50,221 nucleotides of DNA, taken from NCBI GenBank assembly GCA_030523275.1, contig JAUNIX010000022.1:1-50221 (forward strand). The letters run 5' to 3'. Shown one piece after another: positions 33,941-43,584 of the stretch; position 1 is the first letter of the stretch, and every line of letters begins with the position of its first letter. The notes beneath the pieces are model-generated. The model searched no databases. It was not told the DNA's origin and saw nothing but the letters and a program-made list of their open reading frames with translations. Source of the DNA: Lachnospiraceae bacterium (GTDB lineage Bacteria; Bacillota; Clostridia; Lachnospirales; Lachnospiraceae). The position numbers were made by a program, and so were the translations under genes.

Positions 33941-34972
33941 CTATTCCAATAACATTGCTTCTCGAATCACAACATTTTTATTTTTGTTCCAAATCTCTTT
34001 ATATTCAGAAATTGGTCCTGGTGCTGACTTTTCACCAATTTCGATTGTTATGCTTGGTACACCAAGTTGATACATATCCCATTCACGGGAATTTCCGATT
34101 CCCTTTCCGCCATAAACTTTATCCCCACAGGCATAACCGGTTATACTTTTTGCCAAATTGTACATTTTTTTTGTTGTTGCTTTCACGGATTTCTTTGTAC
34201 ATTTTCCAAAAACAATATTTCCCACCGTATGATAAGATATCGTGGCTTTTAATTTCTTTTTGCGTTTTAAATTCTTTTTCAATTTAAGCAACGCTTTAGT
34301 TTCTGGTTCACTGTTTACATTGGGACCAGAATAATCGGAAGAACCTGCTTTCCCCTGTTTTTTCCATTTATAATCCCAATTTTTGTTCAAATCCACTCCT
34401 CGGGCATTGGCCTTCCATTTGCTTGTGCCTTTTCCCTTTGTCATTTTCTTTAATTTTTTTCGAAGACTCGCATCTCTTATTTTACTAATTCCAGACTGCG
34501 AAATCGTGACACCATCCGGATTCGCCATCGGTACATAATGAATACAAATATGATTTAAAATCGAAGAAACTTTTTTACCTGAAATTGATCTATGATAATT
34601 TTCGAGATAATACTCAATCTGATTCATTAGCAATAAAGAACACATATATTCTCGGGCATGCATCGTACCAACGACAAGTATTGTTTTTTTGGCGTTGGGA
34701 TTACCCAAAATGACATCATAAATATTGCGTTTATCACAACTTTTTCCAATCACCTCATAAGTTACCATACCATTATATTTTTCAGTCAACGCTTTGATAT
34801 CTTCTGACATTTTAGAATAAGTATATTTTTTGTGATTAGTAGAAACAATTGTCTTATTTGAGTGGGATTCACGAATCACATCTTCACCTTCATTTTTTGA
34901 AATTACCTTTATCGTATAAAGTATGCCATATGTGGCCTGAAAGTTCATACAAAGATTCTTGTGAGCAATCAT
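33941..34972 (-). CDS. M14-family zinc carboxypeptidase-like protein, no signal peptide seen
   Basis: A 343-residue M14 metallopeptidase. Zinc ligands are visible: His105 and Glu108 in TMHAREYM, His248 in ISYHTV; Glu311 in ITIEIGEKSAPGP is the catalytic acid. The substrate-binding segment reads RGVDLNKNWD, where the usual Arg after Asn is Lys, so specificity may differ from classical carboxypeptidases. A very basic region (KKLKKMTKGKGTSKWK) lies in the middle. Homologues are often secreted wall or peptide hydrolases. This reading frame is closed by stops just upstream and lacks a signal peptide, with no good ribosome site at the first ATG. A GTG at 34879-34877 with GAAGGTGAA upstream is an alternative start. 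Truncation at the 5' end is possible. Confidence 0.75.
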   Translation of the reverse strand: MIAHKNLCMNFQATYGILYTIKVISKNEGEDVIRESHSNKTIVSTNHKKYTYSKMSEDIKALTEKYNGMVTYEVIGKSCDKRNIYDVILGNPNAKKTILVVGTMHAREYMCSLLLMNQIEYYLENYHRSISGKKVSSILNHICIHYVPMANPDGVTISQSGISKIRDASLRKKLKKMTKGKGTSKWKANARGVDLNKNWDYKWKKQGKAGSSDYSGPNVNSEPETKALLKLKKNLKRKKKLKATISYHTVGNIVFGKCTKKSVKATTKKMYNLAKSITGYACGDKVYGGKGIGNSREWDMYQLGVPSITIEIGEKSAPGPISEYKEIWNKNKNVVIREAMLLE

Positions 34973-35012
34973 TTCTTTGCATTTTTATCATATTGGTTCT
35001 CTACATTCATTT

Positions 35013-37484
35013 TTATTCTATTTCATTGGCATAATAAGCATCACATTTCTTACAACGATAACTAATACTGCCAGGCATATCTTTTGTTGGCGCAATCTTT
35101 TCTACTATTTCAAAATCATGCTTGCCCATAATATCTTTCTGGTTGCGGTAATCTTCCTTCCCACACGCACATCGATAAAGATCATAGCCATAGGCACCAC
35201 AGGTCGGTTTTACTGTTTCCACATATTGATAATCATGTGTATGAAGGTTAATATCCTGCTCATCACAAAAATTGGCAACATTCGCCGAATCACTGACAAT
35301 CTGTAAATTTATATTCTCTTGTGGCAATGCATTATCTGCAATTTTTATTTTTTTATCTGGTAACGTAATCTCTGTCAAAGAATTACAATCAGTAAATGCA
35401 TCTTCCGCAATCCAAAATGATTTATCAGTATCTGAAAATTCTGATACAGTAACGGATTCTAGATTATCAGCACCTTTAAATGCCTCTTGTCCAATTGAGG
35501 TGACGTCTGCGCCAATACTCACATCTGTAATCTCCGACATGGAATCTTCCCAAGGGGCTGGCTTATCAGCATAGTTATCCATTGCACCTTGTCCCGAAAT
35601 ATTTAAAACACCATCCTGATATAATGTATAAGATACATTTTTACCACAGCTTCCTGAATCCACACTTTCCGTATCTAAAACTGTATTTTCTGCTCGTTTT
35701 AAAGAAGCTTTGCTAGAGGCAATTGGAGTATCTGAGCCATCTATTATTTTTTGGATCGAGCTAACTGTCACTCGATCAATGGGAAAGCTTGTAACACCAG
35801 GTACTAACTTCTTTGTGGAACCCTTTTGATACTGATATGTATAGGCTGCGGATTCATAACAGGTATAAAGAGAATCTCCCCCTGAAAAATCAATATCTTC
35901 ACTCATATTTGGAGTATCATATTCTTTTAACTTCTCACCACGAATCCAATTTTTATTTTCTGTCGTGGTGATACTATATACATATAAATGTGACTTGTTG
36001 GTTCGTCCATAAGAACAAGAACATATCATATACGTATCTCCGGCATAATCAACAAACGAAACGCCCTGACTTTTTAACGGCAACATAATCTTTATCTCTG
36101 TTTTTTTATGCTTTTCATCATAAGCTTCTACATAGTTTTTGGACTCAACATCACTATTAAAATTGCCGACAAATAACTTTCCTCTATAATAAGTCAAGAA
36201 AGAAGGATTTGTTGAAACTGCAAAAGAATCACTATTTTGATTCAAAGAAATGGTATAGGTATCGCGGTTTGAGACAACAGCTTCATTAATTCTATTTAAT
36301 GATAATATCCAAACCCTTTTTTTGCTGGAATCAGCAATATATACCACTTTCTTTTCACTGTCATAGGCTAATGCTCCCACATGACTTTTATTGTTATTCA
36401 AGATGATTGTTGTCAGATATTCTTTTGAATTTTTATCCTTTACGTAAATAACCGAATTATGAACATTTTTCTCATCATAAGAAGAAATCAATTGATAATC
36501 TTCGGCAATACAAGTGCCCTGAGGAATCATTTTCGTACAGCCATTCACATTTTCTCCAAAATTAGTATAAAAAAGTCCTGGAATCACACTTGGATCATTA
36601 TCCGATAATAATTGCCCTGCTTTTGAAAATTTGTCCCACCCATTTGTTCCATTCAAGAAATCACTATACGTATTTTCATATAAATTTACATCAGATGTAT
36701 TTCCAGCCCATACCGCATATAAAGTAATCGTAGCACCATTAACACTGGTCAATCCTTTTACCTTCACGCCATTCTTGTAGACAACACCTCCATGTTCGGT
36801 CGTGCCCCAACCTTTAAAAGTGCAATCACCCAATTTAAATTTATTTTCTGTCAGTGCAAAAGACGCTGTGTACTTTTTACCTGACATAGTACTCATTGAA
36901 CCACTTGTATTCCCATTGCCATCAAATTTAATAGAATATGTATTCTCTGTCCAATGGGCATATAACGTATGATTTTTGCTAGATGTTACATTGGAAGATT
37001 TTGTTCTTTTCGTACCGCCTGTTTTCTTTGTATACCAGCCGGTAAATGTATAACCAGTCCTTGTCGGTGTCGGAAGGGTCCCATAAGTTTTCTTATACGT
37101 AACTTTTTTTGATTTCGTCTTTACTGTTCCGCCGTTAGCATGAAAGGTTACTGTATACTTTTTTGCTGTCCAATGGGCATATAGCGTGTGATTTTTCGTA
37201 GATGTTACTTTAGAAGATTTTGTTCTTTTCGTACCACCTGTTTTCTTTGTATACCAGCCGGTAAATGTATAACCAGTCCTTGTCGGTGTCGGAAGGATCC
37301 CATAAGTTTTCTTATACGTAACTTTTTTTGATTTCGTCTTTACTGTTCCACCATTCCCATTAAATTTAACCGTAACTTTGGTAGCCGCATTAATCTCTGT
37401 TTCAGAAAATATAACATTCATCTGCATACTTACAAAAAAACATAGACAAAACACTACCAATTTTTTTAAATATTTTATGTTCAT
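35013..37484 (-). CDS. Secreted InlB-repeat / beta-propeller-like / LRR mosaic surface protein
   Basis: An 823-residue exported protein. A signal peptide covers about residues 1-33 ([18 protein letters not shown], cleavage near NAA). Residues about 36-108 and 109-181 are two near-identical InlB/Flg_new B-repeats with [17 protein letters not shown], and a third, divergent one runs to about 255. The middle (260-590) alternates short strands ([19 protein letters not shown]), suggesting a beta-propeller-like domain. An LRR_5 pair ([18 protein letters not shown]) follows, then two Cys-paired C-terminal units ([16 protein letters not shown] and [12 protein letters not shown]). There is no LPXTG sorting motif or transmembrane anchor. 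It starts after a GGAGGG site next to repeat copy C. Adhesion is typical of such proteins but unproven here. Confidence 0.85.
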   Translation of the reverse strand: MNIKYLKKLVVFCLCFFVSMQMNVIFSETEINAATKVTVKFNGNGGTVKTKSKKVTYKKTYGILPTPTRTGYTFTGWYTKKTGGTKRTKSSKVTSTKNHTLYAHWTAKKYTVTFHANGGTVKTKSKKVTYKKTYGTLPTPTRTGYTFTGWYTKKTGGTKRTKSSNVTSSKNHTLYAHWTENTYSIKFDGNGNTSGSMSTMSGKKYTASFALTENKFKLGDCTFKGWGTTEHGGVVYKNGVKVKGLTSVNGATITLYAVWAGNTSDVNLYENTYSDFLNGTNGWDKFSKAGQLLSDNDPSVIPGLFYTNFGENVNGCTKMIPQGTCIAEDYQLISSYDEKNVHNSVIYVKDKNSKEYLTTIILNNNKSHVGALAYDSEKKVVYIADSSKKRVWILSLNRINEAVVSNRDTYTISLNQNSDSFAVSTNPSFLTYYRGKLFVGNFNSDVESKNYVEAYDEKHKKTEIKIMLPLKSQGVSFVDYAGDTYMICSCSYGRTNKSHLYVYSITTTENKNWIRGEKLKEYDTPNMSEDIDFSGGDSLYTCYESAAYTYQYQKGSTKKLVPGVTSFPIDRVTVSSIQKIIDGSDTPIASSKASLKRAENTVLDTESVDSGSCGKNVSYTLYQDGVLNISGQGAMDNYADKPAPWEDSMSEITDVSIGADVTSIGQEAFKGADNLESVTVSEFSDTDKSFWIAEDAFTDCNSLTEITLPDKKIKIADNALPQENINLQIVSDSANVANFCDEQDINLHTHDYQYVETVKPTCGAYGYDLYRCACGKEDYRNQKDIMGKHDFEIVEKIAPTKDMPGSISYRCKKCDAYYANEIE
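36951..37388 (-). repeat. 219-bp tandem duplication inside the InlB-repeat gene
   Basis: Two copies (36951-37169 and 37170-37388) in register, 219 bp = 73 codons, with near-identity at the DNA level, including silent positions, over most of the unit. The ends diverge. It encodes the first two B-repeats and looks recent. Confidence 0.85.
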
Positions 37485-37498
37485 CTCTTTCCCTCCTC

Positions 37499-37576
37499 AT
37501 GCATCTGGTTGCATCCTCGCGGAGCGTTTTTTATTTCATAGGAAATTACAACGTAATTTCCTATGAAATAAAAAAA
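37499..37576. repeat. Structured intergenic repeat, truncated copy C
   Basis: Holds the right-hand 78 bp of the repeat family, differing from copy A by one base. It begins inside ATGCATCTGG, so the whole left half (first hairpins) is missing, but the perfect 23-bp terminal hairpin is intact. It lies between the purH terminator, whose T-tract it abuts, and the ribosome site of the InlB-repeat gene. Confidence 0.85.
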
Positions 37577-37598
37577 TCAGAGGAGCAATGCTCCTCTG
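37570..37598 (-). terminator. purH terminator
   Basis: A 9-bp stem, CAGAGGAGC (37578-37586) against GCTCCTCTG (37590-37598), with a 3-nt loop and then ATTTTTTT on the minus strand, which runs straight into repeat copy C. Confidence 0.9.
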
Positions 37599-37615
37599 GT
37601 CTTAACACACTTCTT

Positions 37616-39169
37616 CTAGTGTTTGAAATGTCTCATTCCTGTAAATACCATTGCGATTCCATATTCATTACATTTATCAATGGAATCCTGATCCCTAACA
37701 GATCCACCTGGCTGGATGATAGCTGTAATACCAGCTTGATGTGCCGCTTCTACACAATCATCAAATGGGAAAAATGCATCTGATGCCAACACTGCACCTT
37801 TTGTTGCATCTTCGCCAATTAATTCAGCTGCATGTTCGAAACATTGCTGAGTTGCCCAAATACGATTTACCTGACCAGGCCCAATACCAATTGACTGTTT
37901 ATTCTTAGCGATAGCAATACCATTGGATTTTGTGAATTTTACAACCTTCCATGCAAAACGTAAGTCTTCCATTTGTTCTTTGCTTGGCTGCACTTCTGTT
38001 ACAACTTTTAAATCCTCTTCTACTAATAACTCAGCATCAATACCCTGTACGATCAAGCCGCCATTTACTTTCTTAAGATCTAAAGCAGTTTTTGGCTGTG
38101 GTACAGAGATATCTTCTAACTGTAATACACGAACATTTTTCTTCTGCTGTAATAAAGCAAGTCCTTCTGGATCATATTCTGGAGCAACGATAACCTCTAA
38201 AAAGATTTTCTTTAACTCTGTTGCTAATTCTAATGTTACAGGACGGTTGATGACAACAATTCCACCAAAGATGGATGTCTTATCTGCCTCAAATGCTTTT
38301 ATCCATGCATCCATAATATTATCTGCACTGCCAACACCACATGGATTACCATGTTTACATGCTACAACGGTAGGTTCTGTAAATTCTTTTAATAATTCTA
38401 ACGCTCCGTTTGTATCGTTGATATTATTGAAAGATAATTCTTTTCCATTTAACTGAACGGCATCAACCAAAGATCCTGTTTTCTTTCCGATTTCACGATA
38501 AAATGCAGCTTTCTGATGAGGATTTTCGCCGTAACGCATATCCTGAACTTTTTCAAATGTCATAGTCAATGTTTCAGGAAGAGAATCATCGCCTCTTTCT
38601 GCTTTTAAGTAATTTGCAATCATCGTATCATAGTTTGATGTGTGTGCAAATACTTTCTGCATTAAGTAGAATTTTGTATCTAAGCTAACTTCGCCTTCTT
38701 CTCTTAATTCTGTTAACACTTTATCATAATCTGCTGGATCAACAACAACTGCTACATCCTGATAATTCTTAGCAGCCGCACGAATCATTGTTGGGCCACC
38801 GATATCGATGTTTTCCACTGCTTCTGCGCGTGTCACACCATCTTTTAAAATGGTCTGTTTGAATGGATATAAGTTTACAAATACGAAATCAATCGTATCT
38901 ACATTCAATTCTTCCAACTGTTTCATATGTTCTGGATTACTTCTCATTGCAAGCAGACCTGCGTGTACATTTGGATGTAAGGTCTTTACACGTCCATCTA
39001 AACATTCAGGGAAACCAGTAATCTCAGAAATTTCAACTGCTGGAACACCTTCTTCTTTTAATTTGTTATAAGTTCCGCCGGTAGAAATAATTTCTACACC
39101 TAATTCCACTAACTGCTTTGCTACATCAACAATACCTGTCTTGTCAGATACACTAATCAATGCTCTCAT
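37616..39169 (-). CDS. purH: Bifunctional AICAR transformylase / IMP cyclohydrolase
   Basis: PurH adds formyl from 10-formyl-THF to AICAR (ZMP) and closes the ring to IMP, ending de novo purine synthesis. The 517 residues have an MGS-like IMP cyclohydrolase N-domain ([46 protein letters not shown]) and a C-terminal transformylase ([48 protein letters not shown]). The KHGNPCG His/Lys region, used in catalysis, is intact. It is separate from purEMND and preceded by a ZTP riboswitch, so its expression should rise when ZMP/ZTP accumulates. A strong terminator and repeat copy C follow. Confidence 0.98.
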   Translation of the reverse strand: MRALISVSDKTGIVDVAKQLVELGVEIISTGGTYNKLKEEGVPAVEISEITGFPECLDGRVKTLHPNVHAGLLAMRSNPEHMKQLEELNVDTIDFVFVNLYPFKQTILKDGVTRAEAVENIDIGGPTMIRAAAKNYQDVAVVVDPADYDKVLTELREEGEVSLDTKFYLMQKVFAHTSNYDTMIANYLKAERGDDSLPETLTMTFEKVQDMRYGENPHQKAAFYREIGKKTGSLVDAVQLNGKELSFNNINDTNGALELLKEFTEPTVVACKHGNPCGVGSADNIMDAWIKAFEADKTSIFGGIVVINRPVTLELATELKKIFLEVIVAPEYDPEGLALLQQKKNVRVLQLEDISVPQPKTALDLKKVNGGLIVQGIDAELLVEEDLKVVTEVQPSKEQMEDLRFAWKVVKFTKSNGIAIAKNKQSIGIGPGQVNRIWATQQCFEHAAELIGEDATKGAVLASDAFFPFDDCVEAAHQAGITAIIQPGGSVRDQDSIDKCNEYGIAMVFTGMRHFKH

Positions 39170-39202
39170 AAAAATTCTCCTTTATTGTGTTGTTAGAATG
39201 TC

Positions 39203-39242
39203 AAAACCGCCTAGGTAAACCTATGCGATTTGCCCAGGCGGT
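39203..39242 (-). terminator. Riboswitch-controlled terminator before purH
   Basis: On the minus strand ACCGCCTGGG (39242-39233) pairs with CCTAGGCGGT (39215-39206), ten base pairs with one G-U, followed by TTTT. The left arm is the conserved CCGCC strand of the ZTP aptamer, so ligand binding and terminator formation exclude each other, giving an 'on' switch. Confidence 0.92.
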
Positions 39243-39301
39243 CGGCGTACTCACGCTGTGCTCCCTTGTAGTTATCCTACTAATCCGCCAGTCACACAGC
39301 C
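39231..39301 (-). ncRNA. ZTP (pfl) riboswitch upstream of purH
   Basis: On the minus strand: GGCTGTGTGACTGGCGG, the hairpin GTAG...CTAC, GGGAGCACAGC closing the first stem (GCTGTG/CACAGC), and the hallmark CCGCCTGGGCA, with ACGCCGA before it. These are the conserved parts of the pfl motif, which binds ZMP/ZTP, the alarmone of 10-formyl-folate shortage. It lies 60 nt upstream of purH, whose substrate is ZMP, and overlaps an intrinsic terminator. The match is by sequence and pairing pattern. Confidence 0.96.
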
Positions 39302-39311
39302 TCTTATATTT

Positions 39312-39340
39312 AAAATACACTAACAAAATAAATTTGGCAA
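39312..39340 (-). promoter_or_regulatory. purH/riboswitch promoter
   Basis: TTGCCA (39340-39335), 17-bp spacer, TATTTT (39317-39312) on the minus strand. The predicted start near 39305 lies only a few bases ahead of the aptamer. Confidence 0.65.
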
Positions 39341-39348
39341 GAGGAAAG

Positions 39349-41106
39349 TTAAATTTCATTCATCGCCCAACGACCATATACCTTCTTTCCATTTACCATC
39401 GTATACGGGCGAATCCTGATATATTCTGTCTGATTTTGATTTTTCACAGTTGCCTCTCCTGATGTTTTATTGCTTTTCAAATTTATAGTTTTCACATTTT
39501 TTGTAAACTTCTTATTCGTACTTAATTTCACCTGATAACCACTGACTCCGTCCACTTTATTCCATTCAAACTCTACCTTTGCCCTTCCTTTTTTGGATTC
39601 ATCTCGACTAAGCATTTCCACACAAGTCTGATATTGATTAGGTGTAGATTTATAGTAAAACTTCAAACTTTGACAAAAAGAAAATGCTTTTGGATCAATT
39701 CCTGAAGTTTTGCCCTCAATAACTACCTTTTTAGCAAAATCATTATTTGCAAATGCGTCTTCTGAAATTTTTGTAACGGTTGATAAAATCGTAAGATTTT
39801 TCCAGCTAGTACCGGCAAATGCTGATTTTTGGATTTCCCTGACACTCTTTCCTAAAATAATACTGGTCATCTGATCACAGTTAGCAAACGTATCTTCTTT
39901 TATCACAGTTACCTTATCGGGAATGACAATTTTTTTAATGAAAACACCATAAAAAGCTGATTCACCAATCGATTGCACTGAATTCGGAAGTGTCAATGAG
40001 GTAAGCCCGGTATACATAAATGCCCGGTCACCAATTGTTGTAACTGTATCTGGAAAAACAACTGATTTTACCGTATCCTGAAAGTAAAATGCTTCGCTTC
40101 CAACCATCTTTATCGACTCTGGTATCGTAACGGAGGAATTTTTTCCCACATATTTATATAAAAAACCATCATCAGAAAGATACATATCATTACTTAAATG
40201 AATTTGTTTATCTGGCAATTGCCCAGCAATGTCTTCAATCTTTAAAAAACCATTTTCGTCGAAACTCTCTATTACATTGATCAACGTATTAATACTCCAA
40301 CTATCCAGTTTTGTTGTCTCAATTTTTAACTTTTTCAATGCCAATTCTGCATTTTTGTAATGCTTGGAAGCATATTTGCTATCATTGATCTTTGTTACCG
40401 AAACCGGTATCGTAATAGATTTTATCTGACATCCATATACCATATCACCTTCTGCTTCCACAATCTCATATAAGATAGACCATAAATTAAATTCCGTACA
40501 ATTCTTATCTAATATCAAACTCGTTCTTTTGTATGGCACACGGACAATTCCTTTTCCATTTTTCGTATAAATCACACCATCTATGCTCTTATATTTTGGA
40601 TCACTGGATGTCAGCTTAAACGCATTTGTATAAAAATAGGTTGCATTTTCCAATTTTAGTTTTGTATTAAATTTTACTGTTTGCAGTTCCTTTCCATCTG
40701 CAATACAGTAAAATATCTCATCTGGATTTTTTTTATCTACTTTCAAATTAAAATTTCCAGGTATTGTTAAAGTTTTCAACTTATTACATTGTACAAACGC
40801 TTCCTGACCAACAGAAGTCACAGATTTCGCTACCGTCGCGGAGGTCAGATTTTTACATCCATAAAAAGCATTTTTCGGAATAGAGGTAACACCTGATTTA
40901 ATGACAACTTTTTTAATCTTTTTGTTATTTTTAAATGTCATTTTGGATGGCATAGAACCCTTTCCCTTGATCGTCAAAGTTCCTTTTTTTAAAGTGTAGG
41001 TTACCTTTGTCTTTGCCTGCACTTCCTGATCCTGAAGACAGAAAAAGAACAGCATAAAACCCAATACCAAAACCACTGCTAACGGAAATGTTTTTAATTT
41101 CTTCAA
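39349..41106 (-). CDS. Secreted BspA-like leucine-rich-repeat protein with C-terminal Fn3-like domain
   Basis: A 585-residue exported protein. The N-terminus is a signal peptide (LKTFPLAVVLVLGFMLFFF, cleavage near VQA|KT). Then BspA/LRR_5 units: IKKVVIKSGVTSIPKNAFYG, LTSATVAKSVTSVGQEAF, VKSVVFPDTVTTIGDRAF, LTSLTLPNSVQSIGESAFYG and others, up to about residue 490, interrupted by a non-repeat region (about 150-330). The last 90 residues have an Fn3-like pattern (KVEFEWNKVDGVSGYQVKLS, ending YIRIRPYTMVNGKKVYGRW). No sorting motif. A TTG at 41106-41104, eight bases after GAGG, is the most likely start; a GTG nine bases upstream overlaps that site. Such proteins often sit on the surface of gut Clostridia; the ligand is unknown. 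Confidence 0.85.
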   Translation of the reverse strand: MKKLKTFPLAVVLVLGFMLFFFCLQDQEVQAKTKVTYTLKKGTLTIKGKGSMPSKMTFKNNKKIKKVVIKSGVTSIPKNAFYGCKNLTSATVAKSVTSVGQEAFVQCNKLKTLTIPGNFNLKVDKKNPDEIFYCIADGKELQTVKFNTKLKLENATYFYTNAFKLTSSDPKYKSIDGVIYTKNGKGIVRVPYKRTSLILDKNCTEFNLWSILYEIVEAEGDMVYGCQIKSITIPVSVTKINDSKYASKHYKNAELALKKLKIETTKLDSWSINTLINVIESFDENGFLKIEDIAGQLPDKQIHLSNDMYLSDDGFLYKYVGKNSSVTIPESIKMVGSEAFYFQDTVKSVVFPDTVTTIGDRAFMYTGLTSLTLPNSVQSIGESAFYGVFIKKIVIPDKVTVIKEDTFANCDQMTSIILGKSVREIQKSAFAGTSWKNLTILSTVTKISEDAFANNDFAKKVVIEGKTSGIDPKAFSFCQSLKFYYKSTPNQYQTCVEMLSRDESKKGRAKVEFEWNKVDGVSGYQVKLSTNKKFTKNVKTINLKSNKTSGEATVKNQNQTEYIRIRPYTMVNGKKVYGRWAMNEI

Positions 41107-41166
41107 TCTTCTCACCTCTTTAATCTCTATTTTATTCTACGCTCCAAATAAATTTAAGTATAATTC

Positions 41167-41172
41167 ATTATA
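41167..41172 (-). promoter_or_regulatory. -10 box before the BspA-like gene
   Basis: A consensus TATAAT is at 41172-41167 on the minus strand, 60 nt before the start. No good -35 is visible at 16-18 bp, so the promoter is only a candidate. Confidence 0.35.
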
Positions 41173-41227
41173 GCATAACAAAGAGATCAAACAGTCTGTC
41201 AGATGAAAAATTCATAATTGTTAAAAT

Positions 41228-42694
41228 TTAATTCACACTCTGTTCATAAGGAAGATAAATGCGAAATGTCGTTCCATAGCCAACAGTACTTTCGACTTTG
41301 ATTGTACCGCCATATAAATCAACGATATGCTTCACAATCGAAAGCCCAAGACCTGTACCCCCCTGTTTTCTGGAACGACCTTTGTCAACACGATAAAAAC
41401 GCTCAAATAGTCTCGGTAAATGCTCCTGCGCAATACCGATTCCTGTATCTTTTACCTGAATATGCAAAACATGATTCCATTCAAACACACGCAAGATAAT
41501 ACTGCCTTGAGGTGTATATTTGACTGCATTATCCACTAAATTTAAAAGCATCTCCTTTAAATGAGCTTCGTCACATGGATATTGAGGAATTTCGTTTCCA
41601 ATTTCCACCATAAAACGCACATCAGGTGCTTTTTTACCTTCTTTTTTCAAGGCTTTCTTGCGTTTTTTCATTTTCATGCGAATAATTTCTTCTACTTCGC
41701 CAGCCACTTCCATCACATTACACGAAACTGCTTCTCCATCTTGTTTCTGTTCAATTTCGGATAAAGAAAGCACATCGTTTATAAGACGTGTTAACCGATC
41801 CGTCTCAATTCCAATAATGTCCAGGAATCGCATTGCCACTTTCTCATCATTGATCGCACCTTCTTTTAATGTATCGACAAATCCTCTGATCGAAGTGAGT
41901 GGCGTTTTTAATTCATGTGTGACATTGGAAACGAACTGCGACTGCATGATTTCATATTCTTTTAACTCTTTATTTTGCTTTTCCAATACTCTTTGATTTT
42001 CACGCAAACTTTCTAGCATATGATTTAAAGATTCTGATAATCGATAAATGTGACCACTTCCCATAGGGGAAATCTGTATATCATAGTTTCCACTCGCAAT
42101 TAACTCCGCTTTTTCTGCAATTTCGTAAACGGGTTCTGTAATCCTTCGTACCATTAAATATACAAATGTCGTTGCCAACAACAGACAAATGACTGTTACA
42201 ACCAAAATCCAGACTGTCAAACGGTACATCAGTTGGTTGATATTTTTTTGTGGCATCGCAATTCGAATCACATATTCCATCCCATGATTCTCCATTTTTT
42301 CGGCTGTATAATAATAAGAAATTCCCGTAGTCGCTGAACCTCGCAAATCCTTTCCTATTTTTCCTTGCATTGCTTCACGAATTTCTTTTCGATGTTTATG
42401 ACTTTCTTTTGTATTGATTTGTTCTGAATCGGCAATGATATATCCCGCTTCATCAATAATACTAACCCTGGCATCAATAATATTTGATGTCTTTTTTGTA
42501 AATTGATTTAAAAAAGCCTGATCCGTCATATCTTGATTTTCCAGTTCGGATGCCAAAAGGGCAACTTCCTCACCAAAACGATTATAATTCTCTTCTTTTA
42601 AATAGCTGTATCCCAAAGAACAAAAGGCAATACTCGTACCAAGTATTGCCAGAACCATCACCGCCAAATACGTATAACCTAATTGTCTTCTCAT
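41228..42694 (-). CDS. phoR: Sensor histidine kinase, PhoR-like
   Basis: A 488-residue membrane kinase. A helix at about residues 7-29 and one at 160-182 flank an extracellular sensor of about 130 residues (VSIIDEAGYIIADSE, a PAS/Cache-like strand). A HAMP domain (VRRITEPVYEIAEKAELIASG) follows, then HisKA with the phosphorylated His260 in FVSNVTHELKTPLTSIRG, and a HATPase domain with LVDNAVKYTPQG, VKDTGIGIAQEHLPRLFERF and GGTGLGLSIVKHIV. It is the last gene of phoP-phoR, 104 bp after phoP. Linkage to pst-phoU and PhoP-box-like sites indicates phosphate sensing. The true signal is probably PstB/PhoU state; this is inferred. Confidence 0.92.
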   Translation of the reverse strand: MRRQLGYTYLAVMVLAILGTSIAFCSLGYSYLKEENYNRFGEEVALLASELENQDMTDQAFLNQFTKKTSNIIDARVSIIDEAGYIIADSEQINTKESHKHRKEIREAMQGKIGKDLRGSATTGISYYYTAEKMENHGMEYVIRIAMPQKNINQLMYRLTVWILVVTVICLLLATTFVYLMVRRITEPVYEIAEKAELIASGNYDIQISPMGSGHIYRLSESLNHMLESLRENQRVLEKQNKELKEYEIMQSQFVSNVTHELKTPLTSIRGFVDTLKEGAINDEKVAMRFLDIIGIETDRLTRLINDVLSLSEIEQKQDGEAVSCNVMEVAGEVEEIIRMKMKKRKKALKKEGKKAPDVRFMVEIGNEIPQYPCDEAHLKEMLLNLVDNAVKYTPQGSIILRVFEWNHVLHIQVKDTGIGIAQEHLPRLFERFYRVDKGRSRKQGGTGLGLSIVKHIVDLYGGTIKVESTVGYGTTFRIYLPYEQSVN

Positions 42695-42798
42695 ATTTGT
42701 CTCCCATCTAACTCTTTATTGCAACCGAATGAAACATCTGTAAGTTTCATCGATTCACATGCAGCGGCAAATATTCATTCCGCAATCATATGCCACTT

Positions 42799-43500
42799 CT
42801 ATACAAATTTATAACCCACACCGCGAACAGTTTTGATATATGCAGGCATTGTATCATCTTTTTCAATCTTTTTGCGAAGATTTCGCACATGTACGTCTAC
42901 AGTTCTCGTCTCACCGTAATAATCATAACCCCAAATCGTATCCAAAAGCTGATCTCTGGAAAATACCTGTCCACGGTTGCTTGCCAGCAAATAAAGCAAT
43001 TCAAATTCCTTCAAAGATAAATGAACCGATTCTTCCCCGACTTTTACTTCTCGCGTCCTCCTGTTGATGATCATATCACCAATGGTTATTTGTTGTTCAT
43101 CCTCTTTTTTTACCAGTTGTCTCTTGGTACGACGTAATACTGCTTTAATTCGTGCAATCAATTCATGCACACCAAATGGCTTCGATATATAGTCATCTGC
43201 TCCGAGTTCCAAACCTAGAACCTTATTGATTTCCTCTCCTTTAGCAGTCAGAATAATGACTGGAAGATCCGCTGTATTCTCAGACTGTCTTAGTTTTTTT
43301 AATACTTCTAATCCATCCATACCGTCCATCATTAAATCAAGTAGTACCAGATCAACGTCTTGTTTTTCGATGATTTCCAGTGCTTCCTCTCCACTTTCTG
43401 CAGTGAGTGCATGAAAACGATTTTGTTCCAAATTATATTCGATTAATTCTAAAATATGTACTTCATCATCAACTGCTAAAACGGTTGTCTTCTTACTCAT
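42799..43500 (-). CDS. phoP: Response regulator, PhoP/PhoB-like
   Basis: A 233-residue OmpR-type regulator. The receiver domain (1-115) has the acidic pocket DDE (11-13), phosphoacceptor Asp55 in LVLLDLMMDG and the late Lys in DDYISKPF. The C-terminal winged helix (140-230) has LKEFELLYLLASNRGQVFSR and VRNLRKKIEKDD with the end VRGVGYKF. It is encoded upstream of phoR and downstream of phoU, with its own promoter and two direct TTAACA/TTTACA words 11 bp apart, like PhoP boxes. The same words precede pstS, so it probably activates both units under phosphate limitation. Confidence 0.93.
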   Translation of the reverse strand: MSKKTTVLAVDDEVHILELIEYNLEQNRFHALTAESGEEALEIIEKQDVDLVLLDLMMDGMDGLEVLKKLRQSENTADLPVIILTAKGEEINKVLGLELGADDYISKPFGVHELIARIKAVLRRTKRQLVKKEDEQQITIGDMIINRRTREVKVGEESVHLSLKEFELLYLLASNRGQVFSRDQLLDTIWGYDYYGETRTVDVHVRNLRKKIEKDDTMPAYIKTVRGVGYKFV

Positions 43501-43541
43501 AAATGAAATCCCTTTCTCTCAACATAAAAATAAAAGAATTT

Positions 43542-43584
43542 AAAAGCTATAGCTTCCTTCATTATAAAAGAAACTGTAGCTTTT
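43542..43584. terminator. Hairpin between phoU and phoP
   Basis: Interrupted stem AAAAGCTATAG-TTC-TT (43542-43559) against AA-GAA-CT-TAGCTTTT (43567-43584) with a 7-nt loop. T-runs lie on both sides, the better one (T7) for the plus direction. It can reduce readthrough from phoU into phoP. The loop contains the phoP -10 box. Confidence 0.6.

Noticed and set aside
36951..37388. CRISPR array
   Set aside because: The 219-bp repeats are inside a coding frame, in tandem and without spacers.
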